Part shown: in pieces, positions 12,796 to 22,817 of the stretch
Numbering within the stretch: position 1 is the first letter of the stretch
Layout of the letters: each line of letters starts with the position of its first letter
Assembly: GCA_033558025.1 (NCBI GenBank)
Contig: JAUCEF010000007.1
Location: 2,976,001-3,040,000, forward strand
Length of the DNA: 64,000 bases
Reading direction: 5' to 3'
DNA from: Phytophthora sp. 'mugwort'
Lineage: Eukaryota; Oomycota; Peronosporomycetes; Peronosporales; Peronosporaceae
Program-made: the position numbers and the translations under genes
The notes under the pieces: model-generated
Databases searched by the model: none
What the model was told of the DNA's origin: nothing
Seen by the model: the letters and a program-made list of their open reading frames with translations, nothing else

Positions 12796-12942
12796 ATGAT
12801 GGAGTCCACTGCGCTAATTATCTTCGTCGCCTCAATTATATCGGAACTGCGCGGCTGCAAACAAGACGCTAGGCTAATCGGCGTGCTCGTGAGCGTCGAC
12901 TGCTTCGACTCGCTACGGAAGTGCCATCGGTCGATTAGCGAA

Positions 12943-13046
12943 AGAGCAACGATAGCGACAGCTCGACTCAGTGTAGTATGGCATACTCATACTACAATAT
13001 GGCATACTCATACTACAATGAGTCGAGCTGTCGCTATCGTTGCTCT
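12943..13046. repeat. 104-bp near-palindrome with inner tandem repeat
   Basis: Outer arms of about 37 bp (12943-12979 and 13010-13046) are inverted copies with one mismatch, starting AGAGCAACGATAGCGACA. Between them, reaching into the right arm, a 21-bp unit beginning TATGGCATACTCATA occurs twice in tandem. The element could extrude as a long hairpin and resembles a very short foldback or MITE-type element. It lies about 150 bp after the dead transposase. Confidence 0.85.
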
Positions 13047-16023
13047 GTATTTAAACTCAAAAGCGAGGGAGGCGTACTACGTCGCTCGGCCAACAAACGA
13101 CAATAGACTTGTGTTGAAGAGCGCACGACCTGTAGGATGTAGCCCGATCCGCTGACGCATGCACTAACGTCGGCTGCTTCATTTGATGAGAGGCTGTGCG
13201 ACATATTTTCCTTCCGCGCGGCAATCCAGTGGTGAGTGCTGTAAACGGCGAGCTCACTAATTGCCGAACACACAATAGTTATGGTGGCTGTGTAAAAATA
13301 GTTCAACGAATACTGTCGTCAATCCAGATCGACGACGATGATCCCGATTTCCTTTTGGGCTGGGAAGTGGACCATTGGAGCGCCTTTTGTGGATGCGGTG
13401 AACGGTCTGGCGTAGCCCAAGCGCCTCCGTGGTAGCGGACGCGACCGATCACAACACGAGCTTTTATACATGACCTCGTCTATAGACATCAGCCAATGGC
13501 AGGAGGTCGCTTTGGGCGTGTGCTGCTGGCGCCAAAATAGGCCAGACCAGTTCGCCGCCGTTTCAGAGACGCTGGTTTCCCTCCAAAACGATGGTTTCGT
13601 GCAAGATGCCGTGCAAGTGGCGCTTCCGGTGGACAACAAAAATGCCTATCGATACCTGCCACAACGTGTTACCGCGCCGAGCCGAGAGTGCGTGTGCACC
13701 CAAACAAGCTCCCACCGTCGCTTCAAATGGATAGATATTGTGTCGGCTATTCATCTGACCAATGGTGTTTGTAAGTGTATCGACCACCGCAGTGCGTGTG
13801 CTCTGAAGGGTTATTCATAGTGATGTGGCCAGATCATGTACTGCCTTGGTGTATATCATTGCGTCAGAAAATCTCGTAAAAAGTCCTCGGCTGGTGTCAC
13901 GATGAACGCCATTGATCCGCGACAATTGTGTCACACTGCAGAATTTCATTATATATCATCTATGTACTGATCTGCACGTGCAAGAGCAGAACAAAGCAAG
14001 ATCGTCAGTCGAGTTTACGCTCAGAGAGCGAGTCGCCGCCTGCATACTTTCCACGGTTGCACAAGCGCCTGCTGCAGCAACCCACAGACAACAACTGCAT
14101 CTTCATGGTCGCGCACCGCGAGGGTGCCCTTGGGTAAAAGGATATCACAGACCACACCGATAAGACAGATCAATTCTGTTTTTATTTTACCGCACAAGCA
14201 ACAAGCCCAACCCAGAGCCTCCACTTGGTAGCACATCCGATTCGACGCACGCTCCACGTGCCATTCCAGTACCAGTTCCCGTTACGGTTCTAAGTCCGTC
14301 TTTGTTCTTCAGCTCGCGTTGCTGAGTGCACGCCTTCGTCCTGTCTGGCTCGTCGTACGTCCATCTCGTACGTCCAGCTTTTCCGATACGCCGCGTGCGT
14401 CCCCATCTCCGCCGTCTTCGCCTGGCTCGCCAAACGCTTGCATTTCTCGACCGCCAAAGTCCGCTTGCTCGCCGTTGCCGTCGCTGTATCCACGGTGCCT
14501 TCCGCTTTATTTTCGGGGGGAGGAGGCCATCTTCGCAGACGGGCATCGCACGGTCCGCCGCGTCGCCTTCTTTGAATTCCATGACGAACTCAGTGCCACA
14601 ATCAAGCCCTACATGCGTATTGTTGACGCAGAACACGGTGGTCAGATCGTGTAATACGGGCGAGCTCTGTAGCCTCGCTAACAAGGAGAATATGTAGATT
14701 TGTTCATACGAGCTTATCGTTTGAAACGCACGTCATCTTGGCCAATCGCGGCTGCAGCTGTCCAGGAACCCACTTTGTGCACAATCCCTCGCTCCGCCAA
14801 AAATCGCTTTGCTTTCAGGTACTGGTACAGCTCTGGTAGAAACGGGAGGCCTTCCACAACCATGAACCTTTGTGGTAATGGAGAAGAAGTGTTCTCAGTA
14901 GTTGCAGGATCTCCTGGCGCTAGAAGCTCGAGGCATCTTACGGTAATCCTCGAGAATGTGCAAGTGAATGGGTGGGATTCTTGCAGAGGTCTAAACGAAT
15001 CCGAGTCCTGATTGGCTGGTCAGGATTCTTAGGAATTCGTTCCGTTATCTATGTGAGAAACACTATTATTATTAATAATAATAGTAATATAATAATCTAT
15101 CCCTCACTTGTCAACCACCAACCCACACCATGCCCGGACCTCGTACTGGCCAGTAGTGTGGTCTCCGCCGGCAACGGACAGCCGACTTACCCAGACGCAA
15201 CACGCATGAGGACACCTTGTCCACAGAGCGACCGCCCGCCTGCACGTGAGGTCCACCTTAGCTCCCCTATGTCGACGAAATGAACGCGGTTAGCAGCTGG
15301 AGCTGGTTTGGCATCCCACAAAGCGCAACGTGCAGCTCATCGCCAACGCATCGGCAGATGTGCGTGCGTATGTTCAAAAATCAAGATGCGATTTTAGGCA
15401 TAACTTGAGGGGAAATGCACCGGAAAGCGCCGCCTATACATGGACTGATGCATTAACTGGTTTATCGACGATATCAGCGCAGACACACTCCTTCTCCATG
15501 TAGTTCAGTTAGAGTGCCGGTAGCGTTGAAGACATTGGGGCTGAGCCGTTCCTGTATCAACGCTGCTGATTCAGCAGTGCTGTGTCACCGAGTCGGTGAC
15601 CACCGGCACAGCACGATGCGATGATCGTTTGCTCTGTCTTTGACGAGATCTCGCTGCATGCTTGCAAGTGCTGAGCTCACCAAGTCGCTCTAATAGGCAC
15701 GTTGCGCCGTGACGCGCCTCCCAATCCTGCAGCCTTTGCCTAGAGACGGAGACAGTACGAGCTAGATGTAAACAGATGCCGTCCTTAGCTCATCGTGTCT
15801 CCGTCTCTAGGCAACTGTTGCAGGATTTGGATACAGTGTATGCATGAATATGCCGTGGTTGCTGAGTAGGCTTGGGTTAATCTTGTGAAATTAATGTCGT
15901 CAGAAACTCGGCGATACACATGTACTGTCAACCGGCGGCACGGCTGCAACATCAATCCGATCTCACTTTTTAATTCGCCTCCTGTCTCCCAAGTCCACTT
16001 CAATCAACGCTTGAATCGTAACC
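13047..16023. other. 3-kb gene-poor, repeat-derived stretch
   Basis: Open frames up to 165 codons occur on both strands (for example minus strand 14187-14684, Arg-rich). Their composition looks out of frame and no domain is recognisable. An AT-rich run of TAT/TTA repeats is at about 15062-15100, and an inverted repeat at 15723-15827 is listed separately. Nothing supports a functional gene. Confidence 0.45.
15723..15827. repeat. Inverted repeat, 32-bp arms
   Basis: Left arm 15723-15754 and right arm 15796-15827 are inverted copies. The innermost 19 bp (TTGCCTAGAGACGGAGACA) match exactly and the outer 13 bp have a few mismatches. The 41-bp loop has no coding signal. It ends about 200 bp upstream of the transporter start, so it could be a small foldback element or part of that promoter region. 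Confidence 0.8.
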
Positions 16024-17508
16024 ATGGCAGGCAACAAGTTCCTCACGTTAGAGGACCTCAAAATTGCCTTCAACGTCTTCTGCTGCGTCTACGGCGTTGG
16101 AACGCTTGGTATGCCCGGTAACTTCTCCCGCGCCGGGCCTGTGCTCGCCATTATTGCCATGGCCTTCATGGCCTTTGCCAACGTCTACGCGTCTGTGGCC
16201 ATCTGCCGCGTCATGCTGCTCGCCCCCAAGTCTGTGCGTACGTACGGTGATCTGGGCGCCTGGGCCGCTGGCAAATGGGGTCATTGGTTCGCCGTCGTTT
16301 CGCAGATGGCGTCGTGCTTGCTCGTGCCCTGCGTGTTCCTCGTGCTCGGCGGCTCGCTGCTCGACGGACTCTTCCCTGACGCCTTCAGTCAATCTGTCTG
16401 GATCATCCTCATGGCGCTCATGTGTCTGCCGGTCTGCCTGATCCCGACTCTAAAGGAAGGAGCGGGTGCCGCTTTCGCCGGCTGCCTCGGCACCATTATC
16501 GCCGACGTCATCGGTGTTGCCGTCGTCATGTACGGCATGCGCGGCCACCCGTCCGTGCCGACGCCCGAGCTCAGGTTTTCGCAGGTGGCTGGTGTGTTCG
16601 GCAACCTGTCACTGGCGTACGGCGCTGGCGTCGTCATCCCGGCCCTGCAGCGCCAGCATAGCGATCCCAAGCGCATGCCGCGCGTCGTCTTCTTCACGAT
16701 CATGCTCATCTCAATTCTTTTCCTCGTGCTGGCCAGCACGGCCTACTCGGCCGTAGGCTGCCAAATTACGGGCAACCTGCTTTTCTCCATCTACCCGGAC
16801 TCGGACACGGGTCTCACCACGCTGGGCTTCAAGTCCGACTGGGGTGCCGTCGTGCTCGCCTACCTCTTCATGCAACTGCACGTGACTATCGCCTTTTCAG
16901 TGCTGCTCAACCCGCCCTTCTACCTTGCCGAACGTATACTTCTCGGCATGCACAAGAAGAAAGAAGGCGATATCGAGAACGCCATCAGCTACGCCGACGC
17001 CTCCACGCCCGCCAAGGACTCGGTCGCCAACCCGTCCGTGAACGTGTCGGAGCGCAACTCCAAGATGTCGTACGTATCAGTGGCGGACGCCGAGAATCCA
17101 CACTACGGCGATGAGGACGCCGAGGCTGCCGAGTACCGCGGCGCCAACGCCATTAAGTACGTGCTGCTGCGCGTGACAATCATTGTCGTGCTGGTAATCT
17201 TGTCCATCGTGCTGAAGGACCACTTCTCAGAGCTGTCAGACTTTGTGGGCGCATCATGTATCTCGCTCAACAGTATCATCCTGCCGATCGTGTTTCTGCT
17301 CAAGAAGTGCTGGAACACCATCCCAATGTACGAAAAGGTCCCGGCACTGGTCGTGGTCGTGGTGTGTTGCATCCTAGGCTGTTACGTGACGTACACTTCG
17401 GGCAAGACGCTGTTCTCGCCCACGGACTCGGACACAGAGTTCCCCTACTGCGACTCAGAGTTTGAGAACAAGGTCTACTACAACTACACAGCCGTGCACG
17501 GAGCATAA
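16024..17508 (+). CDS. Amino acid/auxin permease family transporter (AAAP, Aa_trans)
   Basis: A 494-residue polytopic membrane protein predicted to move neutral or other amino acids across the plasma or vacuolar membrane, coupled to H+ or Na+. The N-terminus carries the AAAP first-helix signature (VYGVGTLGMPGNFSRAGP, about residues 18-35). About eleven hydrophobic segments follow. A long hydrophilic, Ser/Asp/Glu-rich loop (about residues 315-380) precedes the last three helices, and a polar tail ends the protein. Length fits the family. The ATG has a good context (GTAACCATGG) and no intron is needed. Substrate cannot be read from the sequence. It is convergent with the minus-strand gene at 17699. 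Confidence 0.93.
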   Translation: MAGNKFLTLEDLKIAFNVFCCVYGVGTLGMPGNFSRAGPVLAIIAMAFMAFANVYASVAICRVMLLAPKSVRTYGDLGAWAAGKWGHWFAVVSQMASCLLVPCVFLVLGGSLLDGLFPDAFSQSVWIILMALMCLPVCLIPTLKEGAGAAFAGCLGTIIADVIGVAVVMYGMRGHPSVPTPELRFSQVAGVFGNLSLAYGAGVVIPALQRQHSDPKRMPRVVFFTIMLISILFLVLASTAYSAVGCQITGNLLFSIYPDSDTGLTTLGFKSDWGAVVLAYLFMQLHVTIAFSVLLNPPFYLAERILLGMHKKKEGDIENAISYADASTPAKDSVANPSVNVSERNSKMSYVSVADAENPHYGDEDAEAAEYRGANAIKYVLLRVTIIVVLVILSIVLKDHFSELSDFVGASCISLNSIILPIVFLLKKCWNTIPMYEKVPALVVVVVCCILGCYVTYTSGKTLFSPTDSDTEFPYCDSEFENKVYYNYTAVHGA

Positions 17509-17698
17509 AAGTTGTTATTAGCTATACCTATAGGTAGATGCACGCATCGCTTCGTTGATAAATGGTCCAAAATGTATTTTTGAAAGTTTACAAGTGTAGC
17601 GTCTGAACAAATCAAAAATAATATGATCCAAAAGAATCTAGATAAACTGAGCGAGCATTAGATTACAAGTCGTTAACCGCTATTCGCTACCTGATATT

Positions 17699-18529
17699 TC
17701 ATGCTACAACTTTCTCTCCTGTGTCTCGGTTGACGTAGTACTTCGTGTATCGGCCATATCTGACCAGGACCCATCGCACCTCCCACGAGGTCTGGCATGA
17801 GCTGCCAGCAGGACTTTGCGCCATATTGCATTTGACCCAGAGAGACGTCTGCTTCTCCGATTTGGCATCGTCCACGCCGGCTGGCTTCATCAGATCCACA
17901 ACGCTGGACTCGGACTCCGTGGAAACCTTCTCCACCTTCGTATCACGAGTCTTTTCCTCAAGTGGAATAGGCTCTTTCTCCTCGATATCTTTAACCTCTT
18001 CCTCGACAATTTTCGATTCCTCCACGACGTCGTTTTCCGGAATCGTCGAGCAATCAGTTAAGACCGTCGGCGCTTCAGACGTGAGGTCCTCACTCTTAGC
18101 TCTACGCTTGCCCGACAAGAACGGGTTGCAATTGTTAAGCAGTCGGTCGGTACTTGCTTTTGGGAAGCCGCTGCCCAAGTGTTCGTCTAGGACAAAGTTG
18201 GGAGCGGACTCCCAGTTTGCAAGCGCTGCCACTCGCACTTTTTGAGAAGTAGGCAGCGTGTAGAGCGCCTTTTTGCCCGTATTAATCATCTTGCACATGT
18301 CGTTGAATGCGATGTGTTCCCTTCCGTCCGCTTCACTCTTCGTGGCCGAAAGATTCGCGTCGGCGAAAGATTTCCGTCGAGAGTTGTTGGTCATCGCCAC
18401 GTCGTCCTCGACTCCTTGGCAAAGCAAAAGCTTGATGGTGTACTTGGCCACGAGTTGCCACATCTTAAGCGCGGCGCGGGTCATCTGCGCGCGTGTCTTC
18501 TTGCGCAAAAATGTGCCTTCGACCTTCAT
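17699..18529 (-). CDS. Acidic protein with C-terminal W-x3-RYGRYTK motif (unknown)
   Basis: A 276-residue protein of no family I recognise. It starts with a basic, amphipathic helix (RAALKMWQLVAKYTIKLLL, about residues 18-36). It passes through a Glu/Lys-rich, probably disordered middle (about 165-235) and ends with VRWVLVRYGRYTKYYV. The same plan, with a basic helix, an acidic middle and a WxxxxYGRYxK end, appears in the 190-residue protein at 21544-22116. These two genes flank two PX-like genes on the same strand. The YGRY tail could be a small aromatic beta-hairpin, WW-like in composition but too short for a full domain. Function is unknown. Confidence 0.7.
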   Translation of the reverse strand: MKVEGTFLRKKTRAQMTRAALKMWQLVAKYTIKLLLCQGVEDDVAMTNNSRRKSFADANLSATKSEADGREHIAFNDMCKMINTGKKALYTLPTSQKVRVAALANWESAPNFVLDEHLGSGFPKASTDRLLNNCNPFLSGKRRAKSEDLTSEAPTVLTDCSTIPENDVVEESKIVEEEVKDIEEKEPIPLEEKTRDTKVEKVSTESESSVVDLMKPAGVDDAKSEKQTSLWVKCNMAQSPAGSSCQTSWEVRWVLVRYGRYTKYYVNRDTGEKVVA

Positions 18530-18994
18530 GTCGTCCGTCGTCTCTGCGTTCTCATTAGTTGTTGTTGGGCTCCGTGTTGAATTGGAAAATGGACAACCTA
18601 GCAGTCAATGTGGATCGGCACTTTGAATGTCAATGCGACACGTATTGGAAATAATGTCCTTGTCATTGCCGAACTTGCATGGATGACAACAAATCCTGAG
18701 CCCAGCTGGCTTAGATCGGTCTCAGCTAATGTCGAGGCTATCGATCTTGCTTTGATGTTATTGCCCCAAAGTTGGTGGCGATGGGAATACTGGCTGCCAA
18801 AATATAAACACATGGCATATCAAATTTTGTGACAATATTTTAATGAAGTGTAGCCATCTCTTCACAACGTCGCCTGCTGGAAGGCGTCCAATTACATACA
18901 ATGCCTTGGTATGGCTAGGATAAATTACAGGATGAAAAATTAAACATATGATGATCGCGGCGTGTAGCTTTTCTTGACTTTCGTGTCGCTGGTT

Positions 18995-19885
18995 TCAATC
19001 GCTTAGGAACGTCTCGAGGAGCGTCGGCAGCGACTGGTGCAAACGGCAGTGGCGGTCGCGCTGAGCTCGCGACTGCGCAAAGTCCATGAGGTCGGTGAGG
19101 AAGCGCGCGAGGATCTTCTTGCGCTTGTTCTTGGTAGTCGCTACCCGCACGAACCAGACCGGTTGGGCAGCGTGGAACCTGGCGTACGTCTGAAACTGGC
19201 GGCAGTACTGACACAGGAAGTGCGCGTTCTGGCACGAGACGGCGACCGCCTCGTGCCGGAGTTGCGCAAATTCGGAGAATCGGCGCCGCACGCACAGGTC
19301 CGGGTGACGCTCAAGGGGCTCGTGCTCCGACGTTGAAGCAGTGGTTGGGGTCGCGGTGCTCGCCCGTGACGCGGAAGATAGCGGCGGCCGGAGCTGTGCC
19401 AATGGCGGCGACGAGGTGCGCATGGTCGGGATGTTGGAGGCGGTTGGGCAGAGCGTGTAGCCCTCCACCACGTAGAGCGTGGCGCCGTCTCGCACGCTTG
19501 TCTGAGTGTCAACAATGCGGATCTGATCCAGGTTCGAGAGGAACTCGATGGACATCGAGGTCTGCGAGCGGTCGCGTGGCGCAGACGATGATGGCGTGAG
19601 GTTTGTCCGCGTGTTGAGCGCTGGCAGCCTGTTCAGCTTGGGCGTCGCGCGTGTAGAGCTCAGCAGCGCTTTGTGGTGCGCCCGTTCCGTCGGCAAAGGG
19701 CATGGCTGCATGGTGCTGGCGGCCTCGGAGCTTGTGGTAAACGTGGTGGACACACTAGTCATGGTATCTTGCGTTCTCATGTTGGTGTATGAGGTGGAGG
19801 AAGCGGAAATGGCGTAGAGAGCGCGGGTGGCGCAAGCAGCCACGCGAAAGAGTACTGTACTGACCAGTTTTGAGCTGCAAAACAT
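18995..19885 (-). CDS. PX-like protein with C-x2-C, member 1
   Basis: Member of the window's thirteen-gene PX-like family. From the first ATG it has 296 residues; later in-frame ATGs at 19780 or 19762 would remove a hydrophobic start and are equally plausible. The domain begins around residue 110 (SMSIEFLSNLDQIRIVDT). The phosphoinositide-type motif RRRFSEFAQLR is at about 200-210 and keeps the basic pair. C-Q-Y-C follows at 225-228, then the helical part (KNKRKKILARFL) and the end HCRLHQSLPTLLETFLSD with the third cysteine near 280. A Ser/Thr-rich insert (about 150-190) separates the first strands from the basic motif. By family logic it would bind membrane phosphoinositides. That is inference. 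Confidence 0.78.
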   Translation of the reverse strand: MFCSSKLVSTVLFRVAACATRALYAISASSTSYTNMRTQDTMTSVSTTFTTSSEAASTMQPCPLPTERAHHKALLSSTRATPKLNRLPALNTRTNLTPSSSAPRDRSQTSMSIEFLSNLDQIRIVDTQTSVRDGATLYVVEGYTLCPTASNIPTMRTSSPPLAQLRPPLSSASRASTATPTTASTSEHEPLERHPDLCVRRRFSEFAQLRHEAVAVSCQNAHFLCQYCRQFQTYARFHAAQPVWFVRVATTKNKRKKILARFLTDLMDFAQSRAQRDRHCRLHQSLPTLLETFLSD

Positions 19886-20538
19886 GGGTACAGTACTACT
19901 ATGGTTCCTAGTGTAAGTAAGCTTCCGCCCTGTACCTACAGTAAATTGTCATGGTGCACTCATTATTGGGGCAATGCAAGAGAAATCTGCCATCAAGATC
20001 TAGTCGTCGCAGCAGCTATAGCATGAGGCTGGTTATCGACCCGATGAAATGCTCCCATCATCAACATGGGTGGAAGCTTCCAGCCATCTCTATAGAAGGT
20101 GGCTGCGACGCGTGAGCTCTGCGTGTGAGCCTTGGCTGACCGTTCGACAACGACGCAAAATGTTGCTGATGATGGTCATTCGTCCTCGGTGAGAGCAATC
20201 GCCGTCTTCAAAGCGGTGCCTCCATTTGCCGTCGTTGGCAGCAAGTGCGAAGCGTCTCATCGCTTGCTGATGTGATCTCCATCGTACATACCACGTCAAA
20301 AAGTGTAGGTCCTTGGGAGACGATGCTGATCTGAGTTCTTCGAGCTGATATGTACTGGTGGCAGTGCCACTGGCACGTGCAAGCCATATTCTATAGTGCC
20401 GAATTGATGATAGGCTCCGCGTCGCAGCGCATGAAGAACTCGTAGAGGGAAAAGACCGAAGAATTCGGTAAAGATGATGTTTATCTTGCGTATAATCAGC
20501 TTTGGGCATTAACTTATTGGTACTCTGTTCGCTTTTGC
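19886..20538. other. Intergenic region between PX-like members 1 and 2
   Basis: About 650 bp. A minus-strand frame of 183 codons (20090-20641) covers most of it but begins inside the PX-like gene in another frame and has no recognisable motif, so I do not call it a gene. It should contain the promoter of member 1 and the terminator of member 2. Confidence 0.4.
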
Positions 20539-21228
20539 CTAATACTTGGCGCCCTGCAGCAGAAATGCGCTCAGCACACTGGGCACTAGCTGCTGCGCTT
20601 GACACATGCGCTTGCCAGTCTTTTGTACTCGTCGCTGGCACAACGCGACCAAGTCATTGCTGAAAGTCTGCAGCACCTGCTTAAGCTTCTGCTCGCCGCC
20701 GAATCGCTTGATCAGTTCGCGCGGTTGATGGCTCGAGAATCGAATGTACTCCACGAACTTGAGGCAATACTGACAAGAGCACTGTCTCTCCATGCTCACA
20801 CAGGACGATACGTTCCTCTGCAGCTCGTCGAAGTCGCCGAATCGGCGCTCCACCCTGAACGTCGGGCAAACTGCTGCTACCCGCTCTTTGCTCGAGCTGG
20901 GCTTGCCGACGGGAAGACGCGACGTGGGCAGGCTCAAGAACACGTCCAGCATAAACACCAACCTGTTGCCTGCATCGGTCCGCGTCACGTTAATCTCCAC
21001 GCGTTCGACGCTCCACAGGAACCCTAGTGGAAGAGACGCAGTCCAGCGGCGATGCGCCTCAATTTTGAGCCCCAAATGCGGCTGCACTCCTTCCGCTGTG
21101 ATGCTTAGCGTTGGCGTGAACGACACGGATATAAGCGGATCACCGTTGGGCGACACAGGCACCAACAGTTTCGGGTGCAGCCCCATTTCGGACAGCGCGT
21201 TCTCGCTTCGTTGGCAAATAGCTGCCAT
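20539..21228 (-). CDS. PX-like protein with C-x2-C, member 2
   Basis: 229 residues. N-terminal strands run through EAHRRWTASLPLGFL and SVERVEINVT to FMLDVFLSLPTSRLP (about 57-105). The motif VERRFGDFDELQ is at 126-137 with the Arg pair kept. C-S-C-Q-Y-C is at about 150-155, and the third cysteine near 209 sits in CQAQQLVPSVLSAFL. Spacing from VERRF to the second cysteine of C-x2-C is 30 residues, exactly as in members 1, 3, 4 and 11. Its closest relative in the window is member 3 at 46.8 kb (shared EAHRRW and FLxSVxRxEIN segments), 26 kb away. Inferred role: phosphoinositide or other lipid-headgroup recognition. Confidence 0.78.
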   Translation of the reverse strand: MAAICQRSENALSEMGLHPKLLVPVSPNGDPLISVSFTPTLSITAEGVQPHLGLKIEAHRRWTASLPLGFLWSVERVEINVTRTDAGNRLVFMLDVFLSLPTSRLPVGKPSSSKERVAAVCPTFRVERRFGDFDELQRNVSSCVSMERQCSCQYCLKFVEYIRFSSHQPRELIKRFGGEQKLKQVLQTFSNDLVALCQRRVQKTGKRMCQAQQLVPSVLSAFLLQGAKY

Positions 21229-21543
21229 TATTGTGTAGCTTGATCTGGGTGAAATGGCTAGTAAACTATCTAGTGAGGGAATCTCTCGGTAGTCCAGCGA
21301 GTGCAGGGAAGGACGTTTGCGGGCACCATAATCTCTTGGCCGCCATCAACAGCCGTCATAATCGTACCACCAGTCTGTTGTACATGTACCAAGCGTTAGA
21401 GTTTACTAATAACCGTTGATTACGACCGTAGATATTAATAATAACCAGAACAAGTTGGAGTCGACCGAGACTGCTATGATAGGTAGCAGTATCAACTTAG
21501 TACAATGTGTTCGCATAAATTATTGTTTACTACTTACATCAAT

Positions 21544-22116
21544 CTACTCCTGCACCTTCACGTAGCGACCGTATCCAATGCAGATCCATTTCGCGGTCTT
21601 GGTCGAGGAAGTCGAAGCTCCTCGGTGAACTCGCTGCTTCAAAAACTGGCGAGCATTCGCGACGGCAGTGTCCTCGTCAAGCACGTTCTCGGACACGTCG
21701 CTGCCCGCAATACTATACGAATCGGAGGTGTCCGTGGCCGCATCCGAGTTCTCATCGTCGTCCTTGCTCGGGAGCATTTGACCTTGCTCGTTCTTTGACA
21801 AACAGTAGCCCGTGACTGCTTCGAGGTCCGCGAGCGAGACGATACCCGACGCGACTACTGAGAGAGCAGCTTCACGCAGGATCGAGGCCTCGTCAAGATC
21901 GACTTCTTCGTCTTCAGACGTCGGTCTCGATGCATTGCTAGTACTGTCATACATACTGTCGAAGTGGTTTGTGGCGTCTTGAGACTTCCTGCGCAGCTTG
22001 CGAACGCGCTGGACCGCGAGCTTCCAGAGCGTTGCAACCAACCGGGCGGTCCACAACGTGGTGGCCAACTTTGAGGTCAACAACTTGGTCGGCGACGAAG
22101 GTCGCGAGGCTAACAT
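21544..22116 (-). CDS. Acidic protein with C-terminal W-x3-GYGRYVK motif (unknown)
   Basis: 190 residues, no known family. A basic amphipathic start (KLATTLWTARLVATLWKLAV and RVRKLRRK, about 16-44) is followed by an acidic stretch (TSEDEEVDLDEASILREAA). A helical part (SGIVSLADLEAVTGYCL) comes next, then a Ser/Asp-rich linker and the end WICIGYGRYVKVQE. The tail and overall plan match the larger protein at 17699-18529, so the two form a small family bracketing PX-like members 1 and 2. All four genes lie on the minus strand. The helix could contact membranes; that is a guess from its composition. Confidence 0.65.
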   Translation of the reverse strand: MLASRPSSPTKLLTSKLATTLWTARLVATLWKLAVQRVRKLRRKSQDATNHFDSMYDSTSNASRPTSEDEEVDLDEASILREAALSVVASGIVSLADLEAVTGYCLSKNEQGQMLPSKDDDENSDAATDTSDSYSIAGSDVSENVLDEDTAVANARQFLKQRVHRGASTSSTKTAKWICIGYGRYVKVQE

Positions 22117-22817
22117 GGCACAGAAGATGAGCGCTGCTTGTCCTTTTCGAAAGTGAAAGGGACGGCAAGGCTGGACGCCTAGTCAAGTTGTCCCGTTCGG
22201 ATCGTCGCACGCCGTGGCTGCCAAGTGTGCCCGTCACCTGCACCTCCAAGGGTGCCTGCAGCTGTCATGGAACATTATCACAAGCCAACCATCAGTGCAG
22301 ATTTAGCTTGCGATCCTCTCTAACGAAGTAATCGGTAGGTTAGCAGGTTATAGTATCACAAGCGAACTCCATTAAATTGCAAATCTAATCACAAATACCG
22401 CGCCTTTACGAATGTGATTCAACGGTATTTTGGCATGGGGCCAGTGCAAGTTCAGACTTGGGGCTGTAAATGATAGGCGTCCCCTCGAGCGGGACTGCTC
22501 AAGCATGTCCGGTGCTGTCACGGATGGAAAATATTCCACCCTCATTTCCCATCAGGATGCTGTATGCACTGCATATTAATGCACTGCATATTATAGTTCA
22601 TTTCCTCAAGTTATACTAGCTGCAGCTGCTGTGGATCCTGCGCCACAATTAATGCAATCGATTGCCCGCCACTTCAACTTGGAGTGATTGTTCAACAACA
22701 CAACATAAGACTTACATGTAAGTTTACTGTCTATTAATAACAGAGGTCAGCTCTTCTTTTCTTCTATTGTTCATCGTATATCGTAGTTCATCTGGCTATA
22801 ATAATAAAGAGTAATTG
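22117..22817. other. Intergenic region, AT-rich
   Basis: No supported gene. A 15-bp unit (ATGCACTGCATATTA) is repeated in tandem near 22563-22592. The rest is unremarkable and should include the 3' end of the minus-strand acyl-CoA-synthetase-like gene and the promoter of the YGRY gene. Confidence 0.5.

Noticed and set aside
13319..13820. Possible transposase pieces on either strand
   Set aside because: I could not match conserved catalytic residues; the similarity was too weak to name a family.
20090..20641. 183-codon minus-strand frame after PX-like member 2
   Set aside because: It starts inside a real gene in another frame, and has no motif and no codon pattern like its neighbours.
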